Assembly: GCF_014298075.1 (NCBI RefSeq)
Contig: NZ_CP060418.1
Span: 2,480,001-2,544,000 of the forward strand
Direction of reading: 5' to 3'
Origin: Enterobacter sp. JUb54
GTDB taxonomy: Bacteria > Pseudomonadota > Gammaproteobacteria > Enterobacterales > Enterobacteriaceae
DNA: 64,000 nucleotides
The translations under genes and the position numbers were made by a program. Below, piece after piece: positions 35,536-48,113 of this stretch. The notes under the pieces are model-generated. The model was not told the origin of the DNA and did not search any database. It was given only the letters and a program-made list of their open reading frames with translations. Every line of letters begins with the position of its first letter. The first letter of the stretch is position 1.

Positions 35536-38118
35536 ATGCAAGAGCAATACCGCCCGGAAGAGATAGAATCGAAAGTCCAGCTTCATTGGGACGATCATCG
35601 TACATTTGAAGTAACTGAAGACGAGAGCAAAGAGAAGTATTACTGCCTGTCGATGCTTCCTTATCCTTCTGGTCGACTACACATGGGCCACGTGCGTAAC
35701 TATACCATCGGCGACGTCATTGCCCGCTACCAGCGTATGCTGGGCAAAAACGTACTGCAGCCTATCGGCTGGGATGCGTTTGGCCTGCCGGCTGAAGGCG
35801 CGGCGGTGAAAAACAACACCGCGCCGGCACCGTGGACCTACGACAACATTGCCTACATGAAAAACCAGCTGAAAAAGCTGGGCTTCGGTTATGACTGGAG
35901 CCGTGAAGTGGCGACCTGCACCCCGGAATACTATCGTTGGGAACAGCAGTTCTTCACCGAGCTGTATAAAAAAGGCCTGGTGTACAAGAAGACTTCTGCG
36001 GTGAACTGGTGCCCGAACGACCAGACCGTACTGGCCAACGAACAGGTTATCGACGGCTGCTGCTGGCGCTGCGATACCAAAGTTGAACGTAAAGAGATCC
36101 CGCAGTGGTTTATCAAAATCACCGCCTATGCGGATGAGCTGCTCAACGATCTGGATACCCTGGATCACTGGCCAGACACCGTAAAAACCATGCAGCGTAA
36201 CTGGATCGGCCGTTCTGAAGGGGTAGAAATCTCCTTCAACGTTAACGACTATGCCGACAAGCTGACCGTCTACACCACCCGTCCGGATACCTTCATGGGT
36301 TGTACCTACCTGGCCGTTGCGGCAGGTCACCCGCTGGCGCAACAGGCGGCGGCGAGCAACCCGGAACTGGCGGCGTTTATCGAAGAGTGCCGTAACACCA
36401 AAGTCGCAGAAGCTGAAATGGCGACGATGGAGAAAAAAGGTGTCGATACCGGCTTTAAAGCCATTCACCCGCTGACCGGTGAAGCCATCCCGGTGTGGGC
36501 TGCCAACTTCGTCCTGATGGAGTACGGTACCGGCGCAGTCATGGCGGTTCCAGGCCACGATCAACGTGACTACGAGTTTGCCAGCAAGTACGGCCTGAAC
36601 ATCAAGCCGGTTATCCTGGCTGCCGACGGTTCTGAACCGGACCTGTCCGAGCAGGCGCTGACCGAAAAAGGCGTTCTGTTTAACTCCGGCGAGTTCGATG
36701 GCCTGAGCTATGAAGCGGGTTTCAACGCTATCGCCGACAAACTGGCGGCAATGGGCGTTGGCGAGCGCAAAATTAACTACCGTCTGCGCGACTGGGGTGT
36801 TTCCCGTCAGCGTTACTGGGGCGCGCCGATTCCGATGGTGACCCTGGAAGATGGCACCGTGATGCCAACGCCAGCCGATCAGCTGCCGGTTATTCTGCCG
36901 GAAGATGTGGTTATGGACGGCATCACCAGCCCGATTAAGGCCGACCCGGAGTGGGCAAAAACCACCGTCAACGGTCAGCCTGCGCTGCGTGAAACCGACA
37001 CCTTCGATACCTTTATGGAATCCTCCTGGTACTACGCGCGCTATACCTGCCCGCAGTACGACGACGGGATGCTGGATCCAAAAGCCGCCAACTACTGGCT
37101 GCCGGTTGATATCTATATCGGCGGGATCGAACACGCGATCATGCACCTGCTGTACTTCCGCTTCTTCCACAAACTGATGCGTGATGCGGGCATGGTGAAC
37201 TCCGACGAGCCGGCAAAACAGCTGCTGTGTCAGGGGATGGTACTGGCTGACGCCTTCTACTACGTTGGCGAAAACGGCGAGCGTAACTGGGTCTCCCCGG
37301 TTGATGCGACCGTCGAGCGTGACGAAAAAGGCCGTATCGTGAAAGCGTTCGACCCACAGGGCCGCGAGCTGGTGTATACCGGCATGAGCAAGATGTCCAA
37401 GTCGAAGAATAACGGCATCGACCCGCAGGTGATGGTTGAACGTTACGGCGCGGATACCGTGCGTCTGTTCATGATGTTCGCCTCACCGGCAGACATGACT
37501 CTCGAGTGGCAAGAGTCCGGCGTTGAAGGGGCTAACCGCTTCCTGAAACGTGTCTGGAAACTGGCCTATGAACACGCAAACCAGGGCCCGACCGTTGCAC
37601 TGGATGCGGCCAGCCTGAGCGAAGATCAGCAGGCGCTGCGTCGCGATGTCCATAAAACCATCGCTAAAGTGACCGATGATATCGGCCGTCGTCAGACCTT
37701 CAACACCGCGATCGCCGCGATCATGGAGCTGATGAACAAACTGGCGAAAGCACCGCAGGAAAACGAACAGGATCGCGCGCTGATGCGTGAAGCTCTGTTG
37801 GCTGTCGTGCGTATGCTCAACCCGTTCACCCCGCACGCGAGCTTCACGCTGTGGCAGGAACTGGGCGGCGAAGGCGATATCGACAACGCGCCGTGGCCGG
37901 TAGCCGATGAGAGCGCCATGGTTGAAAACACCACGCTGGTGGTGGTTCAGGTCAATGGTAAAGTCCGTGGTAAAATTACCGTGCCTGTCGATGCAACCGA
38001 AGAGCAGGTTCGTGAACGTGCGGGTCAGGAACACCTGGTCGCGAAGTACCTCGATGGCGTAACCGTACGTAAAGTGATCTACGTCCCGGGTAAACTGCTC
38101 AATCTGGTCGTTGGCTAA
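35536..38118 (+). CDS. leuS: Leucyl-tRNA synthetase
   Basis: LeuRS charges tRNA-Leu, including the leuW tRNA in this window. The 860-residue class I enzyme has the HIGH motif as HMGH (after PYPSGRL), a zinc region ([21 protein letters not shown]), a CP1 editing domain with TTRPDTFMG and the [15 protein letters not shown] loop, and KMSKS as [11 protein letters not shown] 35536 gives the family start [11 protein letters not shown]; upstream residues are not conserved. lptE follows after 14 bases, so leuS-lptE-holA-nadD form one unit. Confidence 0.98.
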   Translation: MQEQYRPEEIESKVQLHWDDHRTFEVTEDESKEKYYCLSMLPYPSGRLHMGHVRNYTIGDVIARYQRMLGKNVLQPIGWDAFGLPAEGAAVKNNTAPAPWTYDNIAYMKNQLKKLGFGYDWSREVATCTPEYYRWEQQFFTELYKKGLVYKKTSAVNWCPNDQTVLANEQVIDGCCWRCDTKVERKEIPQWFIKITAYADELLNDLDTLDHWPDTVKTMQRNWIGRSEGVEISFNVNDYADKLTVYTTRPDTFMGCTYLAVAAGHPLAQQAAASNPELAAFIEECRNTKVAEAEMATMEKKGVDTGFKAIHPLTGEAIPVWAANFVLMEYGTGAVMAVPGHDQRDYEFASKYGLNIKPVILAADGSEPDLSEQALTEKGVLFNSGEFDGLSYEAGFNAIADKLAAMGVGERKINYRLRDWGVSRQRYWGAPIPMVTLEDGTVMPTPADQLPVILPEDVVMDGITSPIKADPEWAKTTVNGQPALRETDTFDTFMESSWYYARYTCPQYDDGMLDPKAANYWLPVDIYIGGIEHAIMHLLYFRFFHKLMRDAGMVNSDEPAKQLLCQGMVLADAFYYVGENGERNWVSPVDATVERDEKGRIVKAFDPQGRELVYTGMSKMSKSKNNGIDPQVMVERYGADTVRLFMMFASPADMTLEWQESGVEGANRFLKRVWKLAYEHANQGPTVALDAASLSEDQQALRRDVHKTIAKVTDDIGRRQTFNTAIAAIMELMNKLAKAPQENEQDRALMREALLAVVRMLNPFTPHASFTLWQELGGEGDIDNAPWPVADESAMVENTTLVVVQVNGKVRGKITVPVDATEEQVRERAGQEHLVAKYLDGVTVRKVIYVPGKLLNLVVG

Positions 38119-38132
38119 GCACAGGAGGAAGC

Positions 38133-38723
38133 GTGCGCTATCTGGCAACATTGTTGGTATCTCTGGCGGTGTTAATCACCGCTGGTTGCGGCTGGCATCT
38201 GCGTAGTACTACGCAGGTTCCCACCGCGATGAAGAGCATGATCTTTCAGTCGAGCGATCCGAACGGTCCGTTAAGTCGCGCCGTGCGTAATCAGTTGCGT
38301 CTGAACGGCGTAGAGCTGATCGATGGCACCACGCTGCGTAAGGACATCCCTTCCCTGCGTCTGGATTCATCGTCCATTCAGAAAGATACGGCCTCTATTT
38401 TCCAGGACGGTCGTACTGCTGAATACCAGATGGTGATGACGGTGCAGGCCAGTGTGCTGATCCCAGGTCATGATATTTATCCGATCTCCACCAAGGTCTA
38501 CCGTTCGTTCTTCGATAACCCGCAGGCGGCGTTAGCGAAAGATGCCGAGCAGGATATGATCATCCAGGAGATGTACGACAAAGCCGCTGAACAGCTGATC
38601 CGTAAGCTGCCAAGCGTCCATGTTGCTGATGTCGAAGCGACGAAAGAGGGAGAGACGACGGTCACGCCGTCTCCGGCAACCTCAACGTCTGGCAATCGCG
38701 TCTCCACCACGCTGGGTAACTGA
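38133..38723 (+). CDS. lptE: LPS-assembly lipoprotein LptE
   Basis: LptE plugs the LptD barrel that inserts lipopolysaccharide in the outer membrane. The 196-residue precursor has a signal peptide and a lipobox ending ITAGC (Cys19), then the LptE fold ([21 protein letters not shown]). The C-terminal tail is low-complexity, rich in Thr and Ser. The start is GTG at 38133 after a strong AGGAGG. Its stop overlaps the holA start (TGATG). Confidence 0.96.
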   Translation: MRYLATLLVSLAVLITAGCGWHLRSTTQVPTAMKSMIFQSSDPNGPLSRAVRNQLRLNGVELIDGTTLRKDIPSLRLDSSSIQKDTASIFQDGRTAEYQMVMTVQASVLIPGHDIYPISTKVYRSFFDNPQAALAKDAEQDMIIQEMYDKAAEQLIRKLPSVHVADVEATKEGETTVTPSPATSTSGNRVSTTLGN

Positions 38724-39754
38724 TGATTCGGTTGTACCCAGAACAACTCCGCGCGCAGCTCTCCGAAGGGCTGCGCGCGGCCTATTTATTACTCGGCAGC
38801 GATCCACTGCTGCTGCAGGAAAGTCAGGACGCGATTCGCGAAGCCGCTGCCAGCCAGGGCTTTACCGAACACCATAGCGCGACCATCGACGCCAGCACCG
38901 ACTGGCCTGCCTTGTTCTCACTCAGCCAGGCGATGAGCCTGTTCGCCAGCCGGCAAACGCTGCTGCTGGTGCTGCCGGAAAATGGCCCCAATGCAGCGAT
39001 CAACGAACAGCTTGCCACCCTGGTCGGCATGCTGCATGACGATCTGCTGTTGATAGTACGCGGGAACAAGCTGACCAAAGCCCAGGAGAATGCCGCCTGG
39101 GTAACGGCGCTCGCCAGCCGGGCGGTGCAGATCAGTTGCCAAACGCCCGAATACGCCCAGCTGCCACGCTGGCTGGCGGCGCGTGCCAAACAGCATAATT
39201 TGCAGCTTGATGACGCGGCCAGCCAGCTGCTGTGTTACTGCTACGAAGGTAACCTGCTGGCGCTGGCACAGGCGCTGGAACGCCTCTCTCTGCTGTGGCC
39301 GGACGGCAAGCTCACGCTGCCTCGCGTCGAGCAGGCGGTCAACGACGCCGCCCACTTTACCCCTTATCACTGGGTTGATGCGCTGCTGGCCGGCAAGAGC
39401 AAACGGGTGCTGCATATCCTGCAACAGCTACGTCTGGAAGGCAGCGAGCCGGCGATTCTGCTGCGCACGCTCCAGCGCGAACTGCTGCTGCTGGTCAACC
39501 TGAAACGCCAGTCGGCCCATACGCCGCTGCGCAGCCTGTTTGATAAACACCGGGTGTGGCAAAACCGTCGTCAGCTGTTGAGCGATGCGCTTGCGCGCCT
39601 CAGCCCGGACCAGCTGCGCCAGGCCGTCACCCTGCTGGCTCGGGCGGAGATCACCTTTAAGCAGGATTACGGCAGCGACATCTGGCCGGAATTAGAAAGC
39701 CTTTCTTTGTTGCTCTGCCATAAAGCGCTGGCAGACGTGTTTATTGATGGTTGA
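38723..39754 (+). CDS. holA: DNA polymerase III subunit delta
   Basis: HolA is the delta subunit that opens the beta clamp within the clamp loader. The 343-residue protein shows the family start [34 protein letters not shown] and the three-domain AAA-like layout without a working P-loop, as expected. It overlaps lptE by one base, and nadD starts about one base after its stop. Confidence 0.96.
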   Translation: MIRLYPEQLRAQLSEGLRAAYLLLGSDPLLLQESQDAIREAAASQGFTEHHSATIDASTDWPALFSLSQAMSLFASRQTLLLVLPENGPNAAINEQLATLVGMLHDDLLLIVRGNKLTKAQENAAWVTALASRAVQISCQTPEYAQLPRWLAARAKQHNLQLDDAASQLLCYCYEGNLLALAQALERLSLLWPDGKLTLPRVEQAVNDAAHFTPYHWVDALLAGKSKRVLHILQQLRLEGSEPAILLRTLQRELLLLVNLKRQSAHTPLRSLFDKHRVWQNRRQLLSDALARLSPDQLRQAVTLLARAEITFKQDYGSDIWPELESLSLLLCHKALADVFIDG

Positions 39755-39755
39755 T

Positions 39756-40397
39756 ATGACTCAGTTGCAGGCAATGTACGGCGGCACCTTCGATCCGGTG
39801 CATTATGGTCACCTTAAACCGGTTGAAATTCTGGCGAACCAGATCGGGCTGGGGAAAGTCATTATTGTGCCGAATAATGTCCCGCCGCATCGCCCGCAGC
39901 CTGAGGCCAGCAGCGCCCAGCGTAAACAGATGCTGGAACTGGCTATCGCCGATAAACCCTTATTCGTCCTCGATGAACGTGAGCTTCAGCGCCAGACGCC
40001 ATCGTTTACCGCGCTGACGCTGGCCGAGTGGCGACAGGAACAGGGGCCGGAGCAACCGCTGGCGTTTATTATCGGCCAGGATTCGCTGCTCACCTTCCCG
40101 ACCTGGCACAACTACGCCACCATTCTGGATAATGCCCATCTGATCGTTTGCCGTCGCCCGGGCTACCCGCTGGTGATGAAGCAGGAAGCGGATCAGCGCT
40201 GGCTGGATCACCATTTAACTCACGATGTAGAACAGCTGCACAACCGCCCTGCCGGGGCAATCTATCTGGCTGAAACCCCGTGGTTTGATATCTCCGCCAC
40301 CCTTATTCGCCAGCGCCTTGAGCGCGGTGAATCCTGCGCCGACATGCTGCCGGCTGCGGTGCTGGACTATATTCATCAGCACAAGCTCTATTGCTAG
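39756..40397 (+). CDS. nadD: Nicotinate-mononucleotide adenylyltransferase
   Basis: NadD makes deamido-NAD from nicotinate mononucleotide and ATP. The 213-residue protein has the nucleotidyltransferase [12 protein letters not shown] motif (HxGH type), the [13 protein letters not shown] segment and [10 protein letters not shown] (SxxxxR motif). I start at ATG 39756 for agreement in length with E. coli; ATG 39747 and TTG 39744, overlapping holA, are possible because no clear ribosome site decides. Confidence 0.95.
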   Translation: MTQLQAMYGGTFDPVHYGHLKPVEILANQIGLGKVIIVPNNVPPHRPQPEASSAQRKQMLELAIADKPLFVLDERELQRQTPSFTALTLAEWRQEQGPEQPLAFIIGQDSLLTFPTWHNYATILDNAHLIVCRRPGYPLVMKQEADQRWLDHHLTHDVEQLHNRPAGAIYLAETPWFDISATLIRQRLERGESCADMLPAAVLDYIHQHKLYC

Positions 40398-40482
40398 ACC
40401 TTGATTCATGCGTCCCCAGTGCAGCCGGGGGCTTATACTCTCTTACCCACCCTCATTCGCATTGCCAGAAGGCCTGTATACC

Positions 40483-41112
40483 GTGAGATTATGGTTAGTT
40501 CGTCATGGCGAAACCGAGGCCAACGTCGCCGGCCTGTACAGCGGACACGCTCCGACCCCGTTAACCGCGCGCGGTCAGCGCCAGGCGCAGACCCTCGGTA
40601 GCTTGCTGCAGGCCGTGCCGTTCGCTCGCGTACTCTGTAGCGCGCTGGAACGAACCCAGCATACCGCCGATCTGCTGCTCGGTAGCCGGGAGATCCCGCG
40701 CCAGATTGTCCCCGAGCTCAACGAAATGTTTTTCGGCGACTGGGAAATGCGCCACCACCGGGATTTACAGCACGAAGACGCAGAAAACTACGCCGCGTGG
40801 TGCGCGGACTGGCAGCATGCGGCACCGACTCACGGCGAGGACTTCCCGTCGTTTTCCCGGCGCATTGCCGCCTTCGCCGCACAGCTGCCCCACTACGCCC
40901 ATCTTGACCATCTGCTGATCGTCGGTCATAAAGGTGCCCTTAGCCTGCTAATGACCACCTTAATGAAGCTCCCCGCGCAGGCGATGTGGCATTTCCCAAT
41001 CGAGCATGGGGCGTGGAGCGCGCTCGACCTGCACTCTGATTTTGTCACCCTGCGGGTACTAAATAGCCAGGCCGTCTGGGCGGGCGAAGAAGAATTCCGT
41101 GCAGACCATTGA
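40483..41112 (+). CDS. cobC: Alpha-ribazole phosphatase CobC (histidine phosphatase family)
   Basis: A 209-residue member of the phosphoglycerate mutase-like histidine phosphatases; CobC dephosphorylates alpha-ribazole phosphate in cobalamin assembly. The RHGET motif (phospho-His at residue 8) and second His in VGHKG are present. The start is GTG at 40483 (VRLWLVRHGE), matching the E. coli N-terminus; the frame is open 25 codons upstream. It lies 85 bases after nadD. The homologue's physiological substrate may be broader. Confidence 0.92.
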   Translation: MRLWLVRHGETEANVAGLYSGHAPTPLTARGQRQAQTLGSLLQAVPFARVLCSALERTQHTADLLLGSREIPRQIVPELNEMFFGDWEMRHHRDLQHEDAENYAAWCADWQHAAPTHGEDFPSFSRRIAAFAAQLPHYAHLDHLLIVGHKGALSLLMTTLMKLPAQAMWHFPIEHGAWSALDLHSDFVTLRVLNSQAVWAGEEEFRADH

Positions 41113-41273
41113 CAGGTCAGAGCAGACTGTTATTCTCCGCAGCCTGAACGCATCCGCTAAACGATGTTTGCAGAAATTGTTTTACAAAAATGGCGATGCA
41201 ATCGCGGGCGATGGATGGGATGATAGCCGCCTCCAGCGCCTGGCAACCGACATTTATCCCGACATTCAAGTAA

Positions 41274-41651
<378 letters not shown>

Positions 41652-41654
41652 TGC

Positions 41655-42122
41655 GTGAAGCTGCAACTGGTGGCCGTTGGCACCAAAATGCCGGACTGGG
41701 TTCAGACCGGCTTTAGTGAATATTTGCGTCGTTTTCCAAAAGATATGCCGTTCGAGCTGCTGGAAATTCCTGCTGGCAAACGCGGTAAAAATGCCGATAT
41801 CAAGCGCATCCTCGATAAAGAGGGGGAAATGATGCTGGCGGCCGCGGGAAAAAACCGTATCGTGACCCTGGATATTCCGGGCAAGCCATGGGATACCCCG
41901 CAGCTGGCGCGCGAACTGGAACGCTGGAAACAGGATGGCCGCGATGTCAGTCTGCTGATCGGCGGTCCGGAAGGACTCTCCCCGGCCTGCAAAGCCGCCG
42001 CGGAACAGAGTTGGTCGCTCTCTACGCTCACGTTGCCTCATCCACTGGTTCGTGTACTGGTCGCTGAGAGCCTGTATCGGGCGTGGAGCATTACCACCAA
42101 CCACCCTTACCACCGTGAATAA
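41655..42122 (+). CDS. rlmH: 23S rRNA (pseudouridine-1915 N3) methyltransferase RlmH
   Basis: RlmH is a SPOUT-class enzyme that methylates pseudouridine 1915 of 23S rRNA on the 70S ribosome. The 155-residue protein has the SAM-binding knot residues [11 protein letters not shown]-like segment ([14 protein letters not shown]) and the C-terminal [11 protein letters not shown]. The start is GTG at 41655, three bases after rsfS. mrdA follows 27 bases after the stop. Confidence 0.97.
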   Translation: MKLQLVAVGTKMPDWVQTGFSEYLRRFPKDMPFELLEIPAGKRGKNADIKRILDKEGEMMLAAAGKNRIVTLDIPGKPWDTPQLARELERWKQDGRDVSLLIGGPEGLSPACKAAAEQSWSLSTLTLPHPLVRVLVAESLYRAWSITTNHPYHRE

Positions 42123-42149
42123 TGATGACCAGGGTAGACTAAGCAGCGA

Positions 42150-44051
42150 ATGAAATTACAGAATTCTTTCCGCGACTATTCGGCTGAATCCTCGCTGTTT
42201 GTGCGCCGGGCGCTGGTCGCTTTTTTGGGGATTTTGCTGCTTACCGGCATACTGGTTGCCAACCTTTATAACGTGCAGATCGTTCGTTATACCGACTATC
42301 AAACACGCTCAAACGAAAACCGTATTAAGCTGGTCCCGATCCCGCCGAGCCGCGGTATTATCTACGATCGCAACGGTACTCCCCTGGCGTTGAACCGCAC
42401 TATCTACCAGCTGGAGATGATGCCGGAAAAAGTCGATAACGTGCAGCAAACGCTGGACGCGCTGCGCGACGTCATCGACCTGACCGATGACGATGTCGCC
42501 AACTTCAAGAAAGAGCGCGCACGTTCTCACCGCTTCACCTCTATTCCCGTTAAGGTCAACCTCAGCGAAGTCCAGGTGGCTCGCTTTGCGGTCAACCAGT
42601 ACCGTTTCCCGGGCGTAGAAGTCAAAGGCTACAAACGCCGTTATTATCCCTATAACTCCGCCCTGACCCACGTGATTGGCTACGTCTCCAAAATTAACGA
42701 TAAAGACGTCGACCGCCTGGATAAAGAGGGCAAGCTGGCCAACTATGCCTCAACCCATGATATCGGCAAGCTGGGGATCGAACGCTACTATGAAGACGTG
42801 CTGCACGGCCAGACCGGGTATGAAGAGGTCGAGGTTAACAACCGTGGCCGCGTCATCCGCCAGCTCAAAGAGGTGCCGCCGCAGGCCGGGCGCGATATCT
42901 ACCTGACCCTCGACCTCAAGCTGCAACAGTATATTGAGACGCTGCTCGCCGGCAGCCGTGCTGCGGTGGTCGTCACCGACCCGCGTACCGGCAGCATCCT
43001 CGCGCTGGTCTCCACGCCGAGCTACGACCCGAACCTGTTCGTTGACGGCATCTCCAGCAAAGACTACTCCGGGCTGCTGAACGACCCCAACACCCCGCTG
43101 GTCAACCGCGCGACCCAAGGGGTCTATCCGCCAGCATCGACGGTAAAACCTTACGTGGCGGTATCGGCACTTAGCGCTAACGTCATCACCCGCAATACCA
43201 GCCTGTTCGATCCGGGCTGGTGGCAGTTGCCGGGTTCTGACAAACGCTATCGCGACTGGAAAAAATGGGGCCACGGCCATCTGAACGTGACCAAAGCGCT
43301 CGAAGAGTCTGCGGATACCTATTTCTATCAGGTGGCCTATGACATGGGCATCGACCGTCTCTCTGAGTGGATGAGCAAATTCGGTTACGGCCACTACACC
43401 GGGATTGACCTGTCGGAAGAGCGTTCCGGGAATATGCCCACCCGTGAATGGAAGCTGAAACGCTTTAAAAAACCCTGGTACCAGGGCGACACCATTCCGG
43501 TCGGTATCGGTCAGGGCTACTGGACTGCCACCCCGATTCAGATGAACAAAGCGCTGATGATCCTGATTAACGACGGTGTGGTCAAAGTGCCGCACCTGCT
43601 GCAAAGCACGGTCGAAGATGGCAAGCAGGTGCCATGGGTGCAGCCGCACGAACCACCGGTCGGCGATATTCACTCCGGTTTTTGGGAGATCGCCAAGGAC
43701 GGGATGTTCGGCGTGGCCAACCGTGGCAACGGTACCGCCCATAAATACTTCGCCAACGCGCCCTATAAAATTGCCGCTAAATCCGGTACTGCGCAGGTCT
43801 TTGGCCTGAAAGCCAACGAAACCTATAATGCGCACAGAATCGCCGAACGTCTGCGTGACCATAAACTCATGACGGCGTTTGCCCCCTATAACAACCCCGA
43901 AGTTGCGGTTGCCATTATTCTTGAGAACGGCGGTGCTGGCCCGGCGGTCGGTACCATCATGCGCCAAATTCTCGACCACATAATGCTGGGTGACAACAAC
44001 ACAAACCTGCCGAGCGAAAGCCCGGCGGCGACGGCGGGCGAGGATCAATAA
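42150..44051 (+). CDS. mrdA: Penicillin-binding protein 2 (peptidoglycan DD-transpeptidase MrdA)
   Basis: PBP2 crosslinks peptidoglycan during rod elongation together with RodA. The 633-residue class B PBP has an N-terminal membrane helix (about 20-42), a dimerisation domain, and a transpeptidase domain with active Ser330 in PASTVKPY, an SxN-type ESADTYF box and the KSGTAQ box. The C-terminal tail ([17 protein letters not shown]) is low-complexity. Its stop overlaps the mrdB start (TAATG), so the partners are translationally coupled. Confidence 0.97.
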   Translation: MKLQNSFRDYSAESSLFVRRALVAFLGILLLTGILVANLYNVQIVRYTDYQTRSNENRIKLVPIPPSRGIIYDRNGTPLALNRTIYQLEMMPEKVDNVQQTLDALRDVIDLTDDDVANFKKERARSHRFTSIPVKVNLSEVQVARFAVNQYRFPGVEVKGYKRRYYPYNSALTHVIGYVSKINDKDVDRLDKEGKLANYASTHDIGKLGIERYYEDVLHGQTGYEEVEVNNRGRVIRQLKEVPPQAGRDIYLTLDLKLQQYIETLLAGSRAAVVVTDPRTGSILALVSTPSYDPNLFVDGISSKDYSGLLNDPNTPLVNRATQGVYPPASTVKPYVAVSALSANVITRNTSLFDPGWWQLPGSDKRYRDWKKWGHGHLNVTKALEESADTYFYQVAYDMGIDRLSEWMSKFGYGHYTGIDLSEERSGNMPTREWKLKRFKKPWYQGDTIPVGIGQGYWTATPIQMNKALMILINDGVVKVPHLLQSTVEDGKQVPWVQPHEPPVGDIHSGFWEIAKDGMFGVANRGNGTAHKYFANAPYKIAAKSGTAQVFGLKANETYNAHRIAERLRDHKLMTAFAPYNNPEVAVAIILENGGAGPAVGTIMRQILDHIMLGDNNTNLPSESPAATAGEDQ

Positions 44052-45163
44052 TGACCGATAATCCGAACAAAAAATCGCTATGGGATAAAATCCATCTCGA
44101 CCCCACCATGCTCCTTATTCTGCTGGCGCTGCTGACCTACAGCGCGCTGGTTATCTGGAGCGCCAGCGGTCAGGATATGGGCATGATGGAGCGTAAGATC
44201 GGCCAGATCGCCATGGGGATTGTTATCATGATCGTCATGGCGCAAATCCCACCGCGGGTGTATGAAGGCTGGGCGCCGTACCTCTATATCTTCTGTATTA
44301 TCCTGCTGGTGGCGGTTGATGCCTTCGGCGCTATCTCCAAAGGCGCACAGCGCTGGCTGGACCTCGGCATCGTTCGCTTCCAGCCCTCGGAAATCGCCAA
44401 AATCGCGGTGCCGCTGATGGTCGCGCGCTTTATCAACCGAGACGTCTGCCCGCCGTCGCTGAAAAACACCGCCATCGCGCTGGTGCTGATTTTCCTGCCG
44501 ACGCTGCTGGTGGCCGCGCAGCCTGACCTCGGAACCTCGATCCTGGTCGCCCTGTCGGGCCTGTTCGTGCTGTTCCTGTCCGGCCTGAGCTGGCGTCTGA
44601 TTGGCGTGGCGGTGGTGCTGGTTGCGGCGTTCATTCCGATTCTGTGGTTCTTCCTGATGCATGATTATCAGCGTCAGCGTGTGATGATGCTGCTCGACCC
44701 GGAAACCGATCCGCTGGGCGCCGGTTATCACATCATCCAGTCGAAGATCGCCATCGGTTCCGGCGGGCTACGCGGCAAAGGCTGGCTGCACGGCACCCAG
44801 TCACAGCTGGAGTTTCTGCCAGAGCGCCATACCGACTTTATCTTTGCGGTCCTTGCCGAAGAGCTTGGCCTGATTGGCGTTCTGGTTCTGCTGGCGCTCT
44901 ACATCCTGCTGATCATGCGCGGGCTGTGGATTGCCGCCCAGGCGCAAACCACCTTCGGGCGCGTCATGGCCGGTGGTTTAATGTTGATTTTATTCGTTTA
45001 TGTCTTCGTAAATATTGGTATGGTGAGTGGTATTTTACCAGTGGTGGGGGTACCGTTGCCGCTGGTCAGCTACGGGGGCTCCGCCCTGATCGTATTGATG
45101 GCCGGGTTTGGTATCGTAATGTCGATCCACACCCACAGAAAAATGTTGTCGAAAAGCGTTTAA
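44051..45163 (+). CDS. mrdB: Peptidoglycan glycosyltransferase RodA (MrdB)
   Basis: RodA is the SEDS-family glycan polymerase of the elongasome. The 370-residue protein has about ten membrane helices, the conserved [19 protein letters not shown] loop with its Asp, and the terminal [22 protein letters not shown] motif. It overlaps mrdA by one base; rlpA follows after ten bases. Confidence 0.97.
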   Translation: MTDNPNKKSLWDKIHLDPTMLLILLALLTYSALVIWSASGQDMGMMERKIGQIAMGIVIMIVMAQIPPRVYEGWAPYLYIFCIILLVAVDAFGAISKGAQRWLDLGIVRFQPSEIAKIAVPLMVARFINRDVCPPSLKNTAIALVLIFLPTLLVAAQPDLGTSILVALSGLFVLFLSGLSWRLIGVAVVLVAAFIPILWFFLMHDYQRQRVMMLLDPETDPLGAGYHIIQSKIAIGSGGLRGKGWLHGTQSQLEFLPERHTDFIFAVLAEELGLIGVLVLLALYILLIMRGLWIAAQAQTTFGRVMAGGLMLILFVYVFVNIGMVSGILPVVGVPLPLVSYGGSALIVLMAGFGIVMSIHTHRKMLSKSV

Positions 45164-45173
45164 GGGGTTTGCG

Positions 45174-46292
45174 ATGCGTAAGCAATGGCTGGGGATCTGC
45201 ATAGCAGCAGGGCTGCTGGCGGCATGTTCGGGTGAAGACGTTCAACAGAAAACGGTCAGCACGCCACAGCCGCCGGTTTGTAATGGCCCAAGCGTGGAAA
45301 TCAGCGGTGCCGATCCGCACTATGAAACGCCCAATGCCACGGCGAATCAGGATTACGAGCGCGATGGGAAAAGTTATAAAATCGTCCAGGATCCGTCTAA
45401 CTTTACGCAGACCGGTCTGGCCGCCATTTATGACGCGGAACCCAACAGCAACCTGACCGCTTCCGGCGAGGCGTTCGATCCGACACAGCTCACCGCCGCG
45501 CACCCTACGTTGCCGATCCCGAGCTACGTGCGGGTCACCAACACGGCCAACGGTCGGATGATCGTGGTGCGCATTAACGATCGTGGCCCGTACGGCAACG
45601 ATCGCGTCATTTCGCTCTCACGCGCCTCCGCCGATCGACTGAATACCTCGAACAACACCAAAGTGCGTATCGATCCGATCATCGTCGCACCAGACGGATC
45701 GCTCTCGGGGCCGGGCATGGCCTGTACTACCGTCGCCAAACAAACCTATGCATTACCTGCCCGTCCTGACCTGGACGGTGGCGGCGGCGCTGTCACAACC
45801 GACCCGGCAAACCAGGACAATGTGCGCGCCATCAGCAACTCTACGCTTAAACCGGAAGACAATATGGGTGCGCCGGTGAACAGCAGCGGCTTCCTTGGCG
45901 CGCCGACACCGCTGAACAACGGCGTACTGGAAAGCAGCGAACCGGCGGTGCAAACCGCACCGGTTACCGCACCAGGCTCTGTTCAGGGTAGCGTCACGCC
46001 AGCTCCGGCAGCCGCCGCCGCGGCGACGGCGACGACCGCAGCGGTCGCATCGACGGCCAGCGCCAGCGGCGACTTTGTCGTTCAGGTTGGTGCCGTCAGC
46101 GATCAGGCTCGCGCACAGCAGTATCAGCAGCGTCTCAGCCAGCAGTTTTCCGTTCCTGGCCGCGTGATGCAGAACGGTGCGGTATGGCGCATTCAGTTAG
46201 GCCCGTTCGCCAGCAAAGCGCAGGCCAGCACCGTACAACAGCGTCTGCAAAGCGAAGCCCAGCTGCAATCATTTATTACTCACGCCAACTAA
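45174..46292 (+). CDS. rlpA: Septal ring lipoprotein RlpA
   Basis: RlpA is an outer-membrane lipoprotein of the septal ring that binds denuded glycan; it is a lytic transglycosylase in Pseudomonas, with activity in E. coli uncertain. The 372-residue precursor has a lipobox LLAAC (Cys19), a double-psi barrel ([47 protein letters not shown]), an Ala/Thr-rich linker (about 275-298) and a C-terminal SPOR domain ([20 protein letters not shown]). It ends the mrdAB-rlpA unit. Confidence 0.96.
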   Translation: MRKQWLGICIAAGLLAACSGEDVQQKTVSTPQPPVCNGPSVEISGADPHYETPNATANQDYERDGKSYKIVQDPSNFTQTGLAAIYDAEPNSNLTASGEAFDPTQLTAAHPTLPIPSYVRVTNTANGRMIVVRINDRGPYGNDRVISLSRASADRLNTSNNTKVRIDPIIVAPDGSLSGPGMACTTVAKQTYALPARPDLDGGGGAVTTDPANQDNVRAISNSTLKPEDNMGAPVNSSGFLGAPTPLNNGVLESSEPAVQTAPVTAPGSVQGSVTPAPAAAAAATATTAAVASTASASGDFVVQVGAVSDQARAQQYQQRLSQQFSVPGRVMQNGAVWRIQLGPFASKAQASTVQQRLQSEAQLQSFITHAN

Positions 46293-46435
46293 ACACGCGG
46301 GGTCGCTCTCCGGATTGTTATGCGCATGAAAAAGTCATTAACAAAGTCATGCGCAATCTCGGATGAAGGCCCACAGAGCATTTGTTATAGTAAGGCACTT
46401 TTTTAAACTCGATCACGGATGCCGTTGTTCAGACC

Positions 46436-47635
46436 ATGAAGACCTCTTTCACCGCACGTTTACTCGCTACGGCCCTCTCCGTTGCGGCGCTCTCCTCCGC
46501 TGCCCACGCCGATGACCTGAACCTCAAAACCATGATCCCAGGCGCACCGCAGATTGATGCAGAGTCCTGGGTCCTTATCGATTACAACTCAGGCAAAGTG
46601 CTGGCAGAGAATAATGCCGATGCCCGTCGTGACCCGGCCAGTCTGACCAAAATGATGACCAGCTACGTTATCGGCCAGGCCATGAAAGCGGGTAAATTTA
46701 AAGAATCCGATCTGGTCACCGTCGGTAACGATGCGTGGGCGACCGGTAACCCGGTGTTTAAAGGCTCCTCGCTGATGTTCCTCAAGCCTGGTATGCAGGT
46801 CCCGGTATCTCAGCTGATCCGTGGTATCAACCTGCAGTCCGGTAACGACGCCTGCGTGGCGATGGCCGACTATGTTGCCGGCAGCCAGGATGCGTTTGTC
46901 AGCCTGATGAACAGCTACGTCAACGCGCTGGGCCTGAAAAACAGCCACTTCCAGACCGTTCATGGTCTTGACGCTGAGGGCCAGTACAGCTCCGCGCGCG
47001 ATATGGCGTTGATTGGTCAGGCGCTGATCCGCGACGTGCCGAACGAATACACCATCTATAAAGAAAAAGAGTTCACCTTTAACGGTATCCGTCAGATGAA
47101 CCGTAACGGTCTGCTGTGGGATAACAGCCTGAACGTTGACGGCATTAAAACCGGCCATACCGACAAAGCAGGCTATAACCTCGTGGCATCCGCCACCGAA
47201 GGCCAGATGCGTCTGATCTCCGCGGTGATGGGCGGTCGTACCTTTAAAGGCCGTGAATCCGAAAGCAAAAAACTGCTGACCTGGGGCTTCCGCTTCTTTG
47301 AAACGGTTAACCCGCTGAAAGCCGGTAAAGAGTTCTCTTCCGAGCCAGCCTGGTTTGGCGACAGCGATCGTGCTTCGCTGGGTGTTGATAAAGATGTTTA
47401 TCTGACTATCCCACGCGGACGCATGAAAGACCTGAAAGCCAGCTATGTTCTGAACAACACCGAACTGCACGCGCCGCTGCAGAAAAACCAGGTGGTCGGC
47501 ACCATTAACTTCCAGCTGGATGGTAAAACCATCGATCAACGCCCGCTGGTGGTCCTGCAGGAAATTCCGGAAGGCAATTTCTTCGGCAAAATGATTGATT
47601 ACATTAAGTTAATGTTCCATCACTGGTTTGGTTAA
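46436..47635 (+). CDS. dacA: D-alanyl-D-alanine carboxypeptidase DacA (PBP5)
   Basis: DacA trims terminal D-Ala from peptidoglycan pentapeptides. The 399-residue precursor has a signal peptide ending AAHA (about residue 25), SxxK as SLTK (Ser69 of the precursor), SGN as QSGNDAC and KTG as [12 protein letters not shown], a C-terminal beta domain, and an amphipathic membrane anchor ([13 protein letters not shown]). It lies 143 bases after rlpA with its own promoter region. A terminator follows. Confidence 0.97.
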   Translation: MKTSFTARLLATALSVAALSSAAHADDLNLKTMIPGAPQIDAESWVLIDYNSGKVLAENNADARRDPASLTKMMTSYVIGQAMKAGKFKESDLVTVGNDAWATGNPVFKGSSLMFLKPGMQVPVSQLIRGINLQSGNDACVAMADYVAGSQDAFVSLMNSYVNALGLKNSHFQTVHGLDAEGQYSSARDMALIGQALIRDVPNEYTIYKEKEFTFNGIRQMNRNGLLWDNSLNVDGIKTGHTDKAGYNLVASATEGQMRLISAVMGGRTFKGRESESKKLLTWGFRFFETVNPLKAGKEFSSEPAWFGDSDRASLGVDKDVYLTIPRGRMKDLKASYVLNNTELHAPLQKNQVVGTINFQLDGKTIDQRPLVVLQEIPEGNFFGKMIDYIKLMFHHWFG

Positions 47636-47696
47636 AAATCGAACACTTGAAAGTGTGATTTACATCCCCATATACTAATCATCAAAGTAACCTGAT

Positions 47697-47727
47697 AACT
47701 CCCACCCACGTGGGAGTTATTATTTTT
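47697..47727 (+). terminator. Terminator between dacA and ybeD
   Basis: AACTCCCAC and GTGGGAGTT form a nine-pair stem, followed by ATTATTTTTT. It lies 22 bases before ybeD. Confidence 0.85.
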
Positions 47728-47748
47728 TGTCGTAACACCGGAGCTGAC

Positions 47749-48012
47749 ATGAAAACCAAACTTAACGAACTGCTTGAATTCCCTACTCCATTTACTTACA
47801 AAGTAATGGGGCAGGCGTTGCCTGAGCTGGTTGATCAGGTGGTGGAAGTGGTACAGCGCCATGCGCCTGGTGATTACTCTCCGCAAGTAAAACCGAGCAG
47901 CAAGGGTAACTACCACTCGGTCTCTATCACCATCAACGCGACCCATATCGAGCAGGTCGAAACCCTGTACGAAGAGCTGGGCAACATTGAAATCGTCCGG
48001 ATGGTGCTGTAA
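47749..48012 (+). CDS. ybeD: DUF493 family protein YbeD
   Basis: An 87-residue cytoplasmic protein of the YbeD/DUF493 family with an ACT-like ferredoxin fold (conserved FTYKVMG and [22 protein letters not shown]). Its position next to lipB is conserved in many proteobacteria, and it has been proposed to be regulatory, but its function is unproven. The start [12 protein letters not shown] matches the family; the upstream frame runs into the dacA terminator. Confidence 0.92.
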   Translation: MKTKLNELLEFPTPFTYKVMGQALPELVDQVVEVVQRHAPGDYSPQVKPSSKGNYHSVSITINATHIEQVETLYEELGNIEIVRMVL

Positions 48013-48113
48013 TCCATTCCCTGACCCGGCCCTGGCGCCGGGTCATCTCTCTCCCGCCCTGCTGTGATATACTCGCCTCCTTAAGTCACTTCTCTCTCTG
48101 CGGAGACGTTGTT

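Noticed and set aside
42750-44048. A 432-codon open frame opposite mrdA, and similar long frames opposite leuS (35677-37170), pgm (4875-6038), glnS (12957-14087), ubiF-miaB region (25653-26993) and nagE (15475-16473)
   Set aside because: All lie wholly antisense to well-conserved genes, have composition dictated by the sense codons, and show no ribosome sites or recognisable families. GC-rich codon bias produces such frames.
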